A stretch of DNA of 64,000 nucleotides from Inia geoffrensis. Its lineage: Eukaryota > Chordata > Mammalia > Artiodactyla > Iniidae. Positions 1 to 11,790 of this stretch are shown here, in pieces. Location: assembly GCA_036417435.1 (NCBI GenBank), contig CM070899.1, forward strand, positions 147,264,237 to 147,328,236, read 5' to 3'. A program made the position numbers and the translations under genes. The notes under the pieces were generated by a model. It saw only the letters and a list, made by a program, of their open reading frames with translations, was not told the DNA's origin and did not search any database. The stretch's first letter is position 1, and each line of letters starts with the position of its first letter.

Positions 1-768
1 GTATAATCAATGTGTTGCTTAGTTTTTATTATTTCATAGGTTTGCTCTGACCCCTCTTGGCTCCAAATGGAAGTGGCCCAAGTCTCTCCCAACCTATGCG
101 TGGTTCCTTCCGGCTCACAGGTGGCTCTGCTGAGCCTAAATCCCTACCCAAGTGAGCGGTCCAATGAGTACCCAGGTGAAACACCAGGAGGAACCTGATG
201 TCAAGGTGGAAATGTTGGGTGAAGAAGAAAAGGAAGAACAACCAGGATGAATGAGACATGAGGAAAAAATCTCCCATGCAATTTTTTTCCTGCTTGTTTT
301 TGCCTGAAGGTGCCCAGGCCATCTATCTTGGATGTCTGCCTCTGGTGTTCTCGAAGGATAGTTCTTGGGGCATCTGGTCTTTGCAGAGACCTGCTCAAGC
401 CTAACAGAGCGTTTGGCTCTTCACTAGACACTGGGTTTGGAAATCAGTGCATCTCTTGACCCTGCATGTTGCCAAGGTCCAGCCTTGACTATGTATAGAT
501 TAAAGCTAAATATTTGAAATGGGTACAAAGTAACTATTCCACCAGCATCAGCAAGAAAATGTAGTCTTGTCCCACATGGATGAACCCCGAATGCAAGTCA
601 TTCATTTTAAAAGAGTCCATCTTGGTCCCAAGAAAGCTAAGGGGAAGTTTGGCCTCCTCACTCTTTTGTTTGCAGGGGCTGCAGCTGGGAATGAGGATTG
701 AGCAGCCCAGCCCTAGGATGAGAGGCCTCTCATAGTTGGCCAGAACCTAGGCTGAGGAAGGAACCAGG
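1..768. other. Unassigned non-coding sequence
   Basis: No repeat family or gene is recognised here. Open frames on the minus strand (29-322, 201-431) have no domain, no low-bias composition and no partner exon, so I treat them as chance. Confidence 0.5.
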
Positions 769-873
769 CTGACCAACTGTCCTAGTTTGTCTGGGACCGA
801 GGGAGTTCTCACTAGGCAGGACTTTCATGGTTAAATCCAGGGAACCCCAGGCAAACCAGGACGAGTCGGTCAC
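769..873. mobile_element. Short palindromic MITE-like DNA transposon
   Basis: The left arm from about 770 (tgaccaactgtcctagtttg) and the reverse complement of the right arm ending near 872 (tgaccgactcgtcctggttt) match over about 20 bases. Weaker matching continues inward (tctggga against cctgggg). The element is nearly all terminal inverted repeat with a short centre, as in ancient non-autonomous DNA transposons. I do not assign the family. There is no coding capacity. Confidence 0.6.
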
Positions 874-1495
874 CCTCAGGGACTCATAGAGCCTAGTCAA
901 CTCTAGGGTGATGGGACATGACACTTGGCCACACTGGGTCTCCATGTGTAGGTGTGGGAAGTGTTTGGTTGCAAAGCATGGTGGACTCAACCCAATTTTC
1001 CAGAGAAGGTTATTTATGTCTCATACTTGAAATAGTTCTGATTGGTTTATGGAATGCATCAGGTTGCCTCCTTTGTGATTTCTTCCTCTGGTAGGATTGT
1101 TTCTGCTGACGAAATGCCTCTCTGGGCATTTCTAAATAAGAATCCTTGTTGTCTTTCCCTGTCTGGACAGACGGTTGCCTGTCGTGCTCCTGATTTCTGT
1201 CAGCCAGAATATTTCTGACTCCATCTCCACTGACCTCCACCTTTACTGGGAAGAACATCTTGGAAAAAAAAAAATTTTTTTTTTCCTTATTTTCCTTGCC
1301 TTCCAGAGGAAAAAGGGGGTGTTGAGAGAAAAATAGCTAGGAAGGGGAGTGAGAGAGAAAAGTGAGGTCAAGTTCTTCCAATGAGTGTGCACTGAGAGCC
1401 TGGCAGGACAAACACCCGTGGAAGGAGGAGGCCTTTGGGAGACAGAGCCCAAATCCACATCAGAGGGTTGTTCTGGCATCCTTTCTTTGCTCTAA
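874..1495. other. Unassigned non-coding sequence
   Basis: Nothing recognised apart from an A-run followed by a T-run near 1262-1285. Minus-strand frames at 1010-1258 and 1243-1479 show no family signature. Confidence 0.45.
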
Positions 1496-1733
1496 TTCCT
1501 TCCTTCTTTCTTTCTTTCCTTCTTTCTTTCTTTCTTTTTCTTTTTTCTTTCTTTCTTTCTTTCTCTCTTCCTTCCTTCTTTCTTTCTTTTTCTTTCTTTC
1601 TCTCTCTCCCTCTTCCTTCCTTTCTTTCTTTCTTTCTCCTTTCTTTCTATCCTTCCTTCCTTCCTTCCTTCCTTTCTTTCTTTCTTTCTTTTCTTTCTTT
1701 CTTTCTCTCTCTCTTTCTTTCCTTCTTAGCCTT
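1496..1733 (+). repeat. TTTC/TTCC polypyrimidine microsatellite
   Basis: About 235 bases are almost purely C and T on the plus strand, in mixed TTTC, TTCC and TCTC units. Two overlapping plus-strand open frames through it (1362-1736 and 1435-1833) translate to Ser/Phe/Leu tracts only because the repeat lacks stops. They are not genes. The tract is a candidate for triplex (H-DNA) formation and for length polymorphism. Confidence 0.93.
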
Positions 1734-2544
1734 TAACTTCGACACACTTCCTCTCCCTTCCCTTTTCCTTCATTTGTCAGTTGTATTTTGGTTTGACTCA
1801 AGAGAAACAGACAGCTGGTGGAGCCCTCATTGATTCAATAACACCAGGCTGTTTATGTTCACACTTTCCATCCTGCAAGGGGAGCGGGTGTGCAGGAAAG
1901 CAGCTCCATGATCTGAGTCTTTGCACTTTGGTGGCTGGGCTGTGGTACGAATGGCCTTCTCCAAGTTCAAGGTCAAATTGGTGAGCCCTAGGGAGGTGCA
2001 TACCAGGGGTGAACAGAGTGTGTTGCAGATAAATGTATTTATGTGCCTAGTGGGGGATCCAATATTATGAATATTAAAAATGGTGGCAATAAAAAGGGTA
2101 TGTAAAATGTATATGAAGAAAAGGTTTGTAAAAATTTGCACTTATGCACGGAACTCTCTTTCTAAATGTCAAGCACAGAAAGCTACTAAATAAAATCTTT
2201 GCAGTTGTTTTCTGTGTGTTCGTTCATGTGGAAAAAGTAGGGAGCAGCTGATGTCTTTGCATTGTGCTTTACAATGAGCACAGCACTCTCATCTATAAAA
2301 AAAAAAAAGTTGGGGGGGAGGACATGGGGGTGGCAGACAAGTGAAATCATTTGATATCTGAGATCATGCAAGATGGCTACCTTCAAAGGAGGCCAGGCCA
2401 CCATGATTCCTTAGTGTGGGTTATTAGGGAGGGTAATGATTTGGGGAAAACTTCCAACAAGGATAACGTCATTACAAAATTCACCCATCTCAGCAGCAAA
2501 TCGAAACCCGGCTTTCCCCTCCTCACTATTCTCAGGATCTCTCA
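1734..2544. other. Unassigned non-coding sequence
   Basis: No repeat family recognised. An A-run followed by a G-run lies near 2298-2335. Short open frames in both directions have no recognisable content. Confidence 0.45.
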
Positions 2545-2735
2545 TGACCCTCAGAGCATTGTTCTCAGCCTTGGCTACACGCTGGAATCATCTGGGAGCT
2601 TAAACAACTAGCATTGTCTGGAGTCCACCCCTGGAGGTTCTGATTTATTTGGTGTGGGGTGAGAACAGGGCATCAGGACTCTTGAAAGCTCCCCAGTTGA
2701 CTGTAATGTACAGCAGAATTTGAGAACTATGGTCT
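2545..2735 (+). mobile_element. MER5-like hAT-Charlie fragment (first of two)
   Basis: The text 'gctggaatcatctgggagctt', a diagnostic internal 'gaggttctgattta' and an end reading 'gcagaatttgagaactatgg' match the organisation of MER5-type non-autonomous hAT elements, which end in a TIR resembling 'tttgagaaccactg'. It is non-coding and old. A second copy follows immediately. Confidence 0.7.
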
Positions 2736-2736
2736 T

Positions 2737-2885
2737 AGAGTCTCAAAGTGTGGCCAGTGAGCCAGCACCCAGCATCACCTGGGAACCTCTTAGAAATGCA
2801 GGCTCTCAGGTGCAACCCCAGACTGAATCAGAATCTGCATTTTAATACAATTGCCACGTGGTTCATGTGCACAGTAAAGTTTGAG
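2737..2885 (+). mobile_element. MER5-like hAT-Charlie fragment (second of two)
   Basis: The stretch runs 'tctcaaagtgtggccagtgagc', 'catcacctgggaacctct', 'tagaaatgcaggctctcagg', 'actgaatcagaatctgcatt' and 'taaagtttgaggcaag'. This is the typical linear order of MER5A. It sits in tandem with the preceding fragment, either as two insertions or as an old duplication. Confidence 0.8.
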
Positions 2886-2957
2886 GCAAGTGTCAGACCC
2901 TGTGTCTCTAGGCAGGTAGACGGGACCAACAGCTTTGCTGAGCTGTTATATTAGTTA

Positions 2958-3024
2958 AAAGCTATAGAATGTTTAAAAGCGTGGGTTTTGAGGTCAGCTA
3001 TACCTGGATTCATACCCTTGCTCT
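2958..3024 (+). mobile_element. MIR, 5' part (split by the L1 at 3025)
   Basis: The text 'aagcgtgggttttgaggtca' followed by 'acctggattcatacccttgctct' is the 5' half of a MIR (tRNA-derived core-SINE). The sequence resumes in the correct MIR order at 10224, after the L1, with 'gctgctaaataggtctgagg' and 'ctcctcacctgtaaaatggg'. The L1 therefore landed inside a pre-existing MIR. Confidence 0.85.
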
Positions 3025-3404
3025 CCTTTTTTTTTTTTTTTTTTTTTTTTACATCTTTATTGGAGTATAATTGCTTTAAAATGGTGTGTTAGTTTCTGCT
3101 TTATAAAAAAGTGAATCAGTTAAAAATATGTTCCCATATCTCTTCCCTCTTGCATCTCCCTCCCTCGCACCCTCCCTATCCCACCCCCACACCCAGGTGG
3201 TCACAAAGAACCAAGCTGATCTCCCTGTGCTATGAGGCTGCTTCCCACTAGCTATCTACTTTACGTTTGGTAGTGTATATAAGTCCATGCCTCTCTCTCG
3301 CTTTGTCACAGCTTACCCTTCCCCCTCTCATATCCACAAGTCCATTCCCTAGTAGGTCTGTGTCTTTATTCCTTACTCCTACGTTCTTCATGACATTTTT
3401 TTTC

Positions 3405-6400
3405 TTAAATTCCATATATATGTGTTAGCATATGGTATTTGTCTTTCTCTTTCTGACTTACTTCACTCTGTATGACAGACTCTAGGTCTATCCACGTCAT
3501 TACAAATAGCTCAATTTTGTTTCTTTTTATGGCTGAGTAATATTCCATTGCATATATGTGCCACAACTTCTTTATCCATTCATCTGATGATGGACACTTC
3601 GGTGGTTTCCATCTCCGGGCTATTGTAAAGAGAGCTGCAATGAACATTTTGGTACATGATTCTTTTTGAATTACGGTTTTCTCAGGGTATATGCCCAGTA
3701 GTGGGATTGCTGGGTCATATGGTAGTTCTATTTGTAGTTTTTTAAGGAACCTCCATACTGTTCTCCATAGTGGCTGTATCAATTTACATTCCCACCAACA
3801 GTACAAGAGGGTTCCCTTTTCTCCACACCCTCTCCAGGATTTATTGTTTCTAGATTTTTTGATGATGGCCATTCTGACTGGTGTGACATGATATCTCATT
3901 ATAGTTTTGATTTGCATTTCTCTAATGATTAATGATGTTGAGCATTCTTTCATGTGTTTGTTGGCAGTCTGTATATCGTCTTTGGAGAAATGGCTATTTA
4001 GGTCTTCTGCTCATTTTTGGATTGGGTTGTTTGTTTTTTGTTATTGAGATGCATAAGCTGCTTATAAGTTTTGGAGATTAATCCTTTGTCAGTTGTTTCA
4101 TTTGCAAATATTTTCTCCCATTCTGAGGGTTGTCTTTTGGTCTTGTTTATGGTTTCCTTTGCTGTGCAAAAGCTTTCAAGTTTCATTAGGTCCCATTTGT
4201 TTATTTTTGTTTTTATTTCCATTTCTCTAGGAGGTGGGTCAAAAAGGATCTTGCTGTGATTTATGTCATAGAGTGTTCTGCCTATGTTTTCCTCTAAGAG
4301 TTTGATAGTTTCTGGCCTTACATTTAGGTCTTTAATCCATTTTGAGCTTATTTTTGTGTATGGTGTTAGGGAGTGATCTAATCTCATACTTTTACATGTA
4401 CCTGTCCAGTTTTCCCAGCACCATTTATTGAAGAGGCTGTCCTTTCTGCACTGTATATTCCTGCCTCCTTTATCAAAGATAAGGTGACCATATGTGTGTG
4501 GGTTTATCTCTGGGCTTTCTATCCTGTTCCATTGATCTATCTTTCTGTATTTGTGCCAGTACCAAAATGTCTTGATTATTGTAGCTTTGTAGTATAGTCT
4601 GAAGTCAGGGAGCGTGATTCCTCCAGCTCAGCTTTTTGTTCTCAAGATTGCTTTGGCTATTCGAGGTCTTTGTGTTTCCATACAAATTGTGAAATTTTTT
4701 GTTCTACTTCTGTGAAAAATACCAGTGGTAGTTCGATGGGGATTGCATTGAATCTGTAGATTGCTTTGGGTAGTAGAGTCATTTTCACAATGTTGATTCT
4801 TTCAATCCAAGAACATGGTACATCTCTCCATCTATTTGTATCATCTTTAATTTCTTTCATCAGTGTCTTATAATTTGCTGCATACAGGTCTTTTGTCTCC
4901 TTAGGTAGGTTTTTTCCTAGATATTTTATTCTTTTTGTTGCAATGGTAAATGGGAAGTTTTCTTGATTTCACTTTCAGATTTTTCATCATTAGTGTATAG
5001 GAATGCAAGAGATTTCTGTGCATTAATTTTGTATCCTGCTACTTTACCAAATTCATTGATTAGCTCTAGTAGTTTTCTGGTAGCATCTTTAGGATTCTCT
5101 ATGTATAGTATAATGTCATCTGCAAACAGTGACAGCTTTACTTCTTCTTTTCCGATTTGGATTCCTTTTATTTCCTTTTCTTCTCTGATTGCTGTGGCTA
5201 AAACTTCCAAAACTATGTTGAATAAGAGTGGTGAGAGTGGGCAACCTTGTCTTGTTCCTGATCTTAGTGGAAATGCTTTCAGTTTTTCACCATTGAGCAC
5301 GATGTTGGCTGTGCGTTTGTCATATATGGCCTTTATTATGTTGAGGAAAGTTCCCTCTATGCCTACTTTCTGCAAGGTTTTTATCTCATAAATGGGTGTT
5401 GAATTTCGTCGAAAGCTTTCTCTGCATCTATTGAGATGATCATATGGTTTTTCTCCTTCAATTTTTTAATATGGTGTATCACATTGATTGATTTGCATAT
5501 ATTGAAGAATCTTTGCATTCCTGGAATAAACCCCACTTGATCATGGTGTATGATCCTTTTAATGTGCTGTTGGATTCTGTTTGCTAGTATTTTGTTGAGG
5601 AGTTTTGCATCTATGTTCATCAGTGATATTGGCCTGTAGTTTCTTTTCTTTGTGACATCTTTGTCTGGTTTTGGTATCAGCGTGATGGTGGCCTCATAGA
5701 ATGAGTTTGGGAGTGTTCCTCTCTCTGCTATATTTCGGAAGAGTTTGAGAAGGATAGGTGTTAGCTCTTCTCTAAATGTTTGATAGACTTCGCCTGTGAA
5801 GCCATCTGGTCCTGGGCTTTTGTTTGTTGGAAGATTTTAAATCACAGTTTCAATTTCAGTGTTTGTGATTGGTCTGTTCATATTTTCTATTTCTTCTTGA
5901 TTCAGTCTTGGCAGGTTGTGAATTTCAAAGAATTTGTCCATTTCTTCCAGGTTGTCCATTTTATTGGCATAGAGTTGCCTGTAGTAATCTTCATGATCTT
6001 TTGTATTTCTGCAGAGTCAGTTCTTACTTCTCCTTTTGCATTTCTAATTCAATTGATTTGAGTCTTCTCCCTTTTTTTCTTGAGGCATCTGGCTAATGGT
6101 TTATCAATTTTGTTTATATTCTCAAAGAACCAGCTTTTAGTTTTATTGATCTTTGCTATCGTTTCCTTCATTTCTTTTTCATTTATTTCTGATCTGATTT
6201 TTATGATTTCTTTCCTTCTGCTAACTTTGGGGGGTTTTTTTTTGTTCTTCTTTCTCTAATTGCTTTAGGTGCAAGGTTATGTTGTTTATTCGAGATGTTT
6301 CCTGTTAAGGTAGGCCTGTATTGCTATACACTTCTCTCTTAGAACTGCTTTTGCTGCATCCCATAGGTTTTGGGTTGTCGTGTCTCCATTGTCATTTGCT

Positions 6401-7220
6401 TTTAGGTATTTTTTAATTTCCTATTTGATTTCTTCAGTGATCACTTCGTTATTAAGTAGTGTATTGTTTAGCCTCCATGTGTTTGTAGTTTTTACAGACC
6501 TTTTCCTGTAATTGATATCTAGTCTCATAGTGTTGTGGTTGGAAAAGATACTTGATACAATTTCAATTTTCTTAAATCTACCAAGGCTTGATTTGTGACC
6601 TAAGATATGATCTATCCTGGAGAATGTTCCATGAGCAGTTGAGAAAAATGTGTATTCGGCTGTTTTTGGATGGAATGTCCTACAAATATCAATTAAGTCC
6701 ATCTTGTTTAATGTATCATTTAAAGCTTGTGTTTCCTTATTTATTTTCATTTTGGATGATCTGTCCATTGGTGAAAGTGGGGTGTTCAAGTCCCCTACTA
6801 TGAATGTGTAACTGTTGATTTCCCCTTTTGTGGCTGTTAGTGTTTGCCTTATGTATTGAGGTGCTCGTATGTTGGGTGCATAAATATTTACAGTTGTTAA
6901 ATCTTCTTCTTGGATTGATCCCTTGATCATTATGTAGTGTCCTTCTTTGTCTCTTCTAATAGTCTTTATTTTAAAGTCTATTTTGTCTGATATGAGAATT
7001 GCTACTCCAGATTTGTTTTGGTTTCCATTTGCATGAAATATCTTTTTCCATCCCCTTACTTTCAGTCTGTATGTGTCTCTAGGTCTGAAATGGGTCTCTT
7101 GTAGACAGCATATATATGGGTCTTCTTTCGTATCCATTCAGCCAATCTGTGTCTTTTGGTGGGAGCATTTATTCCATTTACATTTAAGGTAATTATCAAT
7201 ATGTATGTTCCTATTCCCAT
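3405..7220 (-). pseudogene. L1 ORF2 remnant, copy 1 (endonuclease-reverse transcriptase)
   Basis: L1 ORF2p nicks target DNA with an APE-like endonuclease and primes reverse transcription. The start ATG is at 7218-7220 (MGIGTYI...) and the stop is TAA at 3405-3407, a span of about 1270 codons, normal for L1. A one-base deletion near 7125-7131 breaks the frame between AEWI and the QETH motif. The endonuclease piece (6421-7137) keeps QETH, YAPN, GDLN and SRIDH, but reads SNHN where L1 enzymes have SDH. It ends at an in-frame TAG (6421-6423). A 4-base deletion near 6305 and further stops follow. The RT piece (4926-5375) keeps [14 protein letters not shown] and FADD (5115-5126). The C-terminal piece (3405-3953) has the Cys/His-rich region and YSAIKRN. 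It is non-functional. Confidence 0.95.
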
Positions 7221-7278
7221 TTTCTTAATTGTTTTAGGTTCGTTATTGTAGGTCTTCTCCTTCTCTTGTGTTTCTTGC

Positions 7279-8172
7279 CTAGAGAAGTTCCTTTAGCATT
7301 TGTTGTAAAGCTGGTTTGGTGGTGCTGAACTCTCTCAGCTTTTGCTTGTCTGTAAAGGTTTTAATTTCTCCATCAAATCTGAATGAGATCCTTGCTTGGT
7401 AGAGTAATCTTGGTTGCAGGTTTTTCTCCTTCATCACTTTAAATATGTCCTGCCAGTCCCTTCTGGCTTGCAACGTGTCTGCTGAAAGATCAGCTGTTAA
7501 CCTTATGGGGATTCCCTTGTGTGTTATTTGTTGTTTTTCCCTTGCTGCATTTAATATGCTTTCTTTGTATTTAATTTTTGACAGTTTGATTAGTATGTGT
7601 TTTGGCATATTTCTCCTTGGATTTATCCTGTATGGGACTCTCTGTGCTTCCTGGACTTGATTAACTATTTCCTTTCCCATATTAGGGAAGTTTTCAACTA
7701 TAATCTCTTCAAATAATTTCTCAGTCACTTTGTTTTTCTCTTCTTCTTCTGGGACCCCTATAATTCGAATGTTGGTGCATTTAATGTTGTCCCAGAGGTC
7801 TCTGAGACTGTCCTCAGTTCTTTTCATTCTTTTTTCTTTATTCTGCTCTGCAGTAGTTATTTCCACTATTTTATCTTCCAGGTCACTTATCTGTTCTTCT
7901 GCCTCAGTTATTCTGCTATTGATCCCATCTAGAGAATTTTTAATTTCATATTGTGTTGTTCATCGTTGCTTGTTTTATCTTTAGTTCTTCTAGGTCCTTG
8001 TTAGATGTTTCTTGCATTTTGTCTATTCTATTTCCAAGATTTTAGATCATCTTTACTATCATTATTCTGAATTCTTTTTCAGGTAGACTGCCTATTTCCT
8101 CTTCATTTGTTAGGTCTGGTGGGTTTTTATCTTGCTCCTTCATCTGCTGTGTGTTTTTCTCTGTCTTCTCAT
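7279..8172 (-). pseudogene. L1 ORF1 remnant, copy 1 (RNA-binding chaperone)
   Basis: ORF1p coats L1 RNA as a trimer. The start ATG is at 8170-8172. A 2-base insertion just after it (near 8160) and a 2-base loss near 7950 break the N-terminal coiled-coil. From about 7910 to 7279 the frame is open and reads the RRM and C-terminal domain (IRIIGVPE, ENFPNMGKEI, VPYRINPRR, ARISFRFDGEIKTF), ending LKELL. The total span of about 298 codons is normal for the family. The gap to ORF2 is 58 bases. Confidence 0.93.
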
Positions 8173-10215
8173 TTTGCTTATCTTACTGTGTTTGGGGTCT
8201 CCTTTTTGCAGGCTGCAGGTTCGTAGCTCCCGTTGTTTTTGGTGTCTGTCCCCAGTGGCTAAGATTGGTTCAGTGGGTTGTGTAGGCTTCCTGGTGGAGG
8301 GGACTAGTGCCTGTGTTCTGGTGGATGAGGCTGGATCTTGTCTTTCTGGTGGGCAGGTCCACGTCCGATGGTGTGTTTTCGGGTGCCTTTGGACTTATTA
8401 TGATTTTAGGCAGCCTCTCTGCTAATGGGTGGTGTTGTGTTCCTGTCTGGCTAGTTGTTTGGCATAGGATGTCCAGCACTGTAGCTTGCTGGTCTTTGAG
8501 TGAAGCTGGGTGCTGGTGTTGAGATGGAGATGTCTGGGAGATTTTCGCTTTTTGATATTATGTGGAGCTGGGAGGTCTCTTGTGGACCAGTGTCCTGAAG
8601 TTGGCTCTCCCACCTCAGAGGCACAGCACTGACTCCTGACTGCAGCAGCAAGAGCCTCTCATCCACGTGGCTCAGAGTAAAAGGGAGAAAAAGTAGAAAG
8701 AAAGAATTAGTAGAAGTAGAAAGAAAGAAAGAAAGGAGGGAGCAAGGGAGGGAGGAAAGAAGGAAGGAAGGAGGAAAGGAAGGAAAAAAAGAAAGAAAGA
8801 AGATAAAGTAAAATAAAATATAAAAAAGTTATTAAAATAAAAAATAATTATTAAGAAAAAAATATTTTTAAAAACCAAAAAACAAAACAAAAAAACGGAC
8901 GGATAGAACCCTAGGACAAATGATGGAAGCAAAGCTATACAGACAAAATCTCACACAGAAGCATACACATACACACTCACAAAAAGAGGAAAAGGGGAAA
9001 ATATCATAAATCTTGCTCTGAAAGTCCACCTCCTCAATTTGGGATGATTCGTTTTCTGTTCATGTATTCCACGGATGCAGGGTACATCAAGTTGATTGTG
9101 GAGCTTTAATCCGCTGCTTCTGAGGCTGCTGGGAGGGATTTCCCTTTCTCTTCTTTGTTCTCACAGTTCCCAGGGCTCAGCTTTGGATTTGGCCCCGCCT
9201 CTGCGTGTAGGTGCTGGAGGGCGTCTGTTCTTCTCTCAGACAGAATGGGGTTAAAGGAGCCGCTGACTCGGCGGCTCTGGCTCACTCAGGCCGGGGAGAG
9301 GGAGGAGCACGGCGTGTGGGGCAGGTCTGCGGCGGCAGAGGCCGGCATGATGTTGCACCAGCCTGAGGAGCGCCGTGCGTTCTCCCGGGGGAGTTGTCCC
9401 TGGATCCCGGGACCCTGGCAGTCGCGGGCTGCACAGGCTCCCCGGAAGAGGGGTGTGGATAGTGACCTGTGCTCGTACACGGGCCCCTTGGTGGCGGCAG
9501 CAGCAGCCTTAGCGTCTCCTGCCTGTCTCTGGGGTCTACGCATTTAGCCGCGGCTCGCGCCCGTCTCTGGAGCTCCTTTAAGCAGCGCTCTTAATCCCCT
9601 CTCCTCGCGCACCAGGAAACAAAGAGGGAAGAAAAAGTCTCTTGCCTCTTCGGCATGTCCAGACTTTTCCCCGTACTCCCTCCCGGCCAGCCGTGGCACA
9701 GTAACCCTTTCACTCTGTGTTCACGCCGCCAGTCCTCTCCCTGCGCTCCGACGAAGGCCGAGCCTCAGCTTCCAGCCCCCGCCCACCCCGGCATGTGCGC
9801 AGACAAGCTTCTCCGGCTGGTGAGTGCTAGTCGGCCCTGATCCTCTGTGCAGGAATCTCTCCGCTTTGCCCTCCGCACCCCTGTGGCTGCGCTCTTCTCC
9901 GCGGTGCCGAAGCTTTCCCCTCCGCCACCCGCAGTCTCCGCCCGCGAAGGGGCTTCCTAGTGTGTGGAAACTTTTCCTCCTTCACAGCTCCCTCCCATTG
10001 GTGCGGGTCCCGTCCCTATTCTTTTGTCTCTGTTTATTCTTTTTTCTTTTGCTCTACCCAGGTACGTGGGGAGTCTCTTGCCTTTTGGGAGGTCTGAGGT
10101 CTTCTGCCAGCATTCAGTAGGTGTTCTGTAGCAATTGTTCCACGTGTAGATGTATTTCTGGTGTATCTGTGGGGAGGAAGGTGATCTCCGCGTCTTACTC
10201 TTCCGCCATCTTCTC
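8173..10215 (-). promoter_or_regulatory. L1 copy 1 5' UTR with CpG-rich internal promoter
   Basis: The region upstream of ORF1 (reading minus) contains a GA-rich/A-rich block (about 8690-8900) and then a GC- and CpG-rich block (about 9180-9960). This is standard for the L1 internal polymerase II promoter. At the very 5' end, plus-strand ccgccatctt (10203-10212) gives aagatggcgg on the minus strand, a YY1-like site that positions the L1 transcription start in other mammals. Plus-strand open frames across this block (for example 9155-9547) are a by-product of the GC-rich composition. Confidence 0.75.
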
Positions 10216-10223
10216 GGAAGCCT

Positions 10224-10425
10224 CCCTTGCTCTGCTGCTAAATAGGTCTGAGGTATTGAGCAAGTCAGTGACCACTTGGCCCCTCAGTCTCCTCACCTGT
10301 AAAATGGGGGTAATTTGCGTACCTGTCTCCCTGGATGGCTATGAAGAGAAGCTACCTGTGAAGTGCTTTCCATAGTGCCTGGCATGCAGCAAGGGCTGTG
10401 TGTTAGCTGTCATTGCTACTATGAA
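10224..10425 (+). mobile_element. MIR, 3' part (continues from 3024)
   Basis: After the L1 target-site duplication the MIR resumes: 'gtctcctcacctgtaaaatgg', 'gcttt' and 'agtgcctggcatgcagcaa' in MIR order and orientation. Removing 3025-10233 rejoins the element. Confidence 0.88.
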
Positions 10426-10429
10426 GATG

Positions 10430-11520
10430 TGCTGATTTGTTAGAACTGAGGATTTTTATCAAACTTAAGTTCCTTGGGAAATCATACAGTGAGTGGATTG
10501 GAGAGAGGGTCCACTTTAGTTAAGCTATAATAATATCTTGGTTTGATTTTCTGATCATTTCTGAATTTCAGGCAAGTATTATCTGGGACTGGCCGTTACT
10601 AAAAATGTAAATTTTTTTTCCTGATAGTTTCAGAGATGTATTCTGGGAACTGGGCATTGGGACTTAAGAGACAAATCACTTCCTTTGAGCTCTTCAGGTT
10701 ATGGCCCCCTGGTGAGCCCATTTCTCCATCCCCAGGGCCAGCCAGCCTGCTCCTGGGAAGCTGCAGCCATGCTTCTACTATATGGGAGCAGGCCCGGAAC
10801 CAGCCTTGCGGTTCTTGGCCCAATAAAAAGAACGCAATCCTCAGCAGAGCCTGGCCTCAATGACTCACTGCTCTAAAAAATATAATTCATATATCTAGTG
10901 AGAGGCCCATATATTTGCTGGACACAGTTGCAATGAGTGGAGTGTTATTGACAGCCAATCAGAATCATTAGTCAAAAGTATGACCCCGATTCCAGCCAAT
11001 CAGGCTGTTCCCAGAAGACCTGGACCTTCCACAGGTTTCCTGTTATTTGTAGCTCACTTGGAGGACATGGGTCAGGGACACAGGGAGAACAACCTGCTGG
11101 GGACTCTAGTTTCTTTTGCTTTGTAAGCCGAGGGACGTAACTGTTTGGAAAAGGGTTTTGCAAAGTGGAGCCAGGAGATTACTACTTGGAAAAAGTGTTT
11201 TGTGTTTGCGGAGGTTGAGGACTGTTGCCTGTTACATTCTTTTCATGGAGACCTAACATGCAGTTAGCATATTAAAGACTTGGAATGGTCATGCCATACA
11301 GAAAACTCTGCAGGGCTGTTTTACTCAAGTGTTTATAAAGATATGTGCTATGGATTCATATTTTAAAATAATGTCGATTGAACTTCTGACTAATGTTTCA
11401 CAGAACAAATTTTGGGAGCTGCTTAGAGAATTCTAAATTGTGCAGCAAGCAATGCCTGCTATTTATATTGCCTTCAGTCAATCCACCAGTCAATCACTTA
11501 AGTTAACCCTGGGTTCTGGG
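10430..11520. other. Unassigned non-coding sequence with two CCAAT boxes
   Basis: No family is recognised. Two agccaatcag boxes, at about 10953 and 10995, lie 41 bases apart on the same strand in a moderately AT-rich setting. This could be an old LTR or a promoter relic. No downstream exon is visible. Confidence 0.4.
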
Positions 11521-11524
11521 GTTA

Positions 11525-11790
11525 CTTTACAGGTCATCATTAAAGAAGGCATTTCTGAGGAGGCTACATTTAAGCTGAACCTTGAAGGATGAGAAGGAAC
11601 AAGCCTTATAATGAGCTGGGAATGAGCACAGCAGCTGCAGGAGCGGAGTGAGCAGGACAACGGCAGGTATGTAGACAGGAACTAGAAAATGCAGGGCCGT
11701 CTGGGCTCTAGTAAAATGCCTGGGTTTCCCCCCCGCTAGTGTGTTGAGAAACCATTGAAGGATTTCCAGCAAGAATGTGACATGACTTGG
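11525..11790 (-). mobile_element. L2 3'-region fragment
   Basis: The text 'gaggaggctacatttaagct', 'gaaccttgaaggatgagaag' and 'gaatgtgacatgacttgg' resembles the antisense of L2 LINE 3' sequence (typical: 'gaggtgacatttgagctgag ... gaaggatgagaagg'). It is diverged and non-coding. Confidence 0.65.

Larger units (their letters stand above)
3025..10223 (-). mobile_element. Full-length L1 retrotransposon, copy 1
   Basis: This is an about 7.2-kb LINE-1 on the minus strand: poly(T) (the 3' tail) at about 3027-3050, 3' UTR to 3404, ORF2 remnant 3405-7220, ORF1 remnant 7279-8172, then a roughly 2-kb 5' UTR to about 10215. A 10-base target-site duplication, cccttgctct, occurs at 3015-3024 and 10224-10233. 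The host on either side is one MIR, so the insertion is clean. Both ORFs carry frameshifts and stops, so the element cannot be autonomous. It is closely similar throughout to the copy at 47190-54319, but the TSDs differ, so the two are independent insertions and not a segmental duplication. Confidence 0.95.

Noticed and set aside
1362..1833. Two Ser/Phe/Leu-rich open frames of 124 and 132 codons
   Set aside because: They are translations of the TTTC/TTCC microsatellite, which has no stops in those frames.
8672..8932. Hydrophobic Phe/Leu-rich minus-strand frame resembling a membrane protein
   Set aside because: It is the antisense of the GA-rich/A-rich block of the L1 5' UTR, and the same artefact occurs at 52845-53069 in copy 2.
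9155..10375. GC-rich plus-strand frames (for example 130 codons) in a CpG island-like block, looking like a gene promoter and first exon
   Set aside because: The block is the L1 5' UTR read in antisense and is repeated in the second L1 at 53487-54214.
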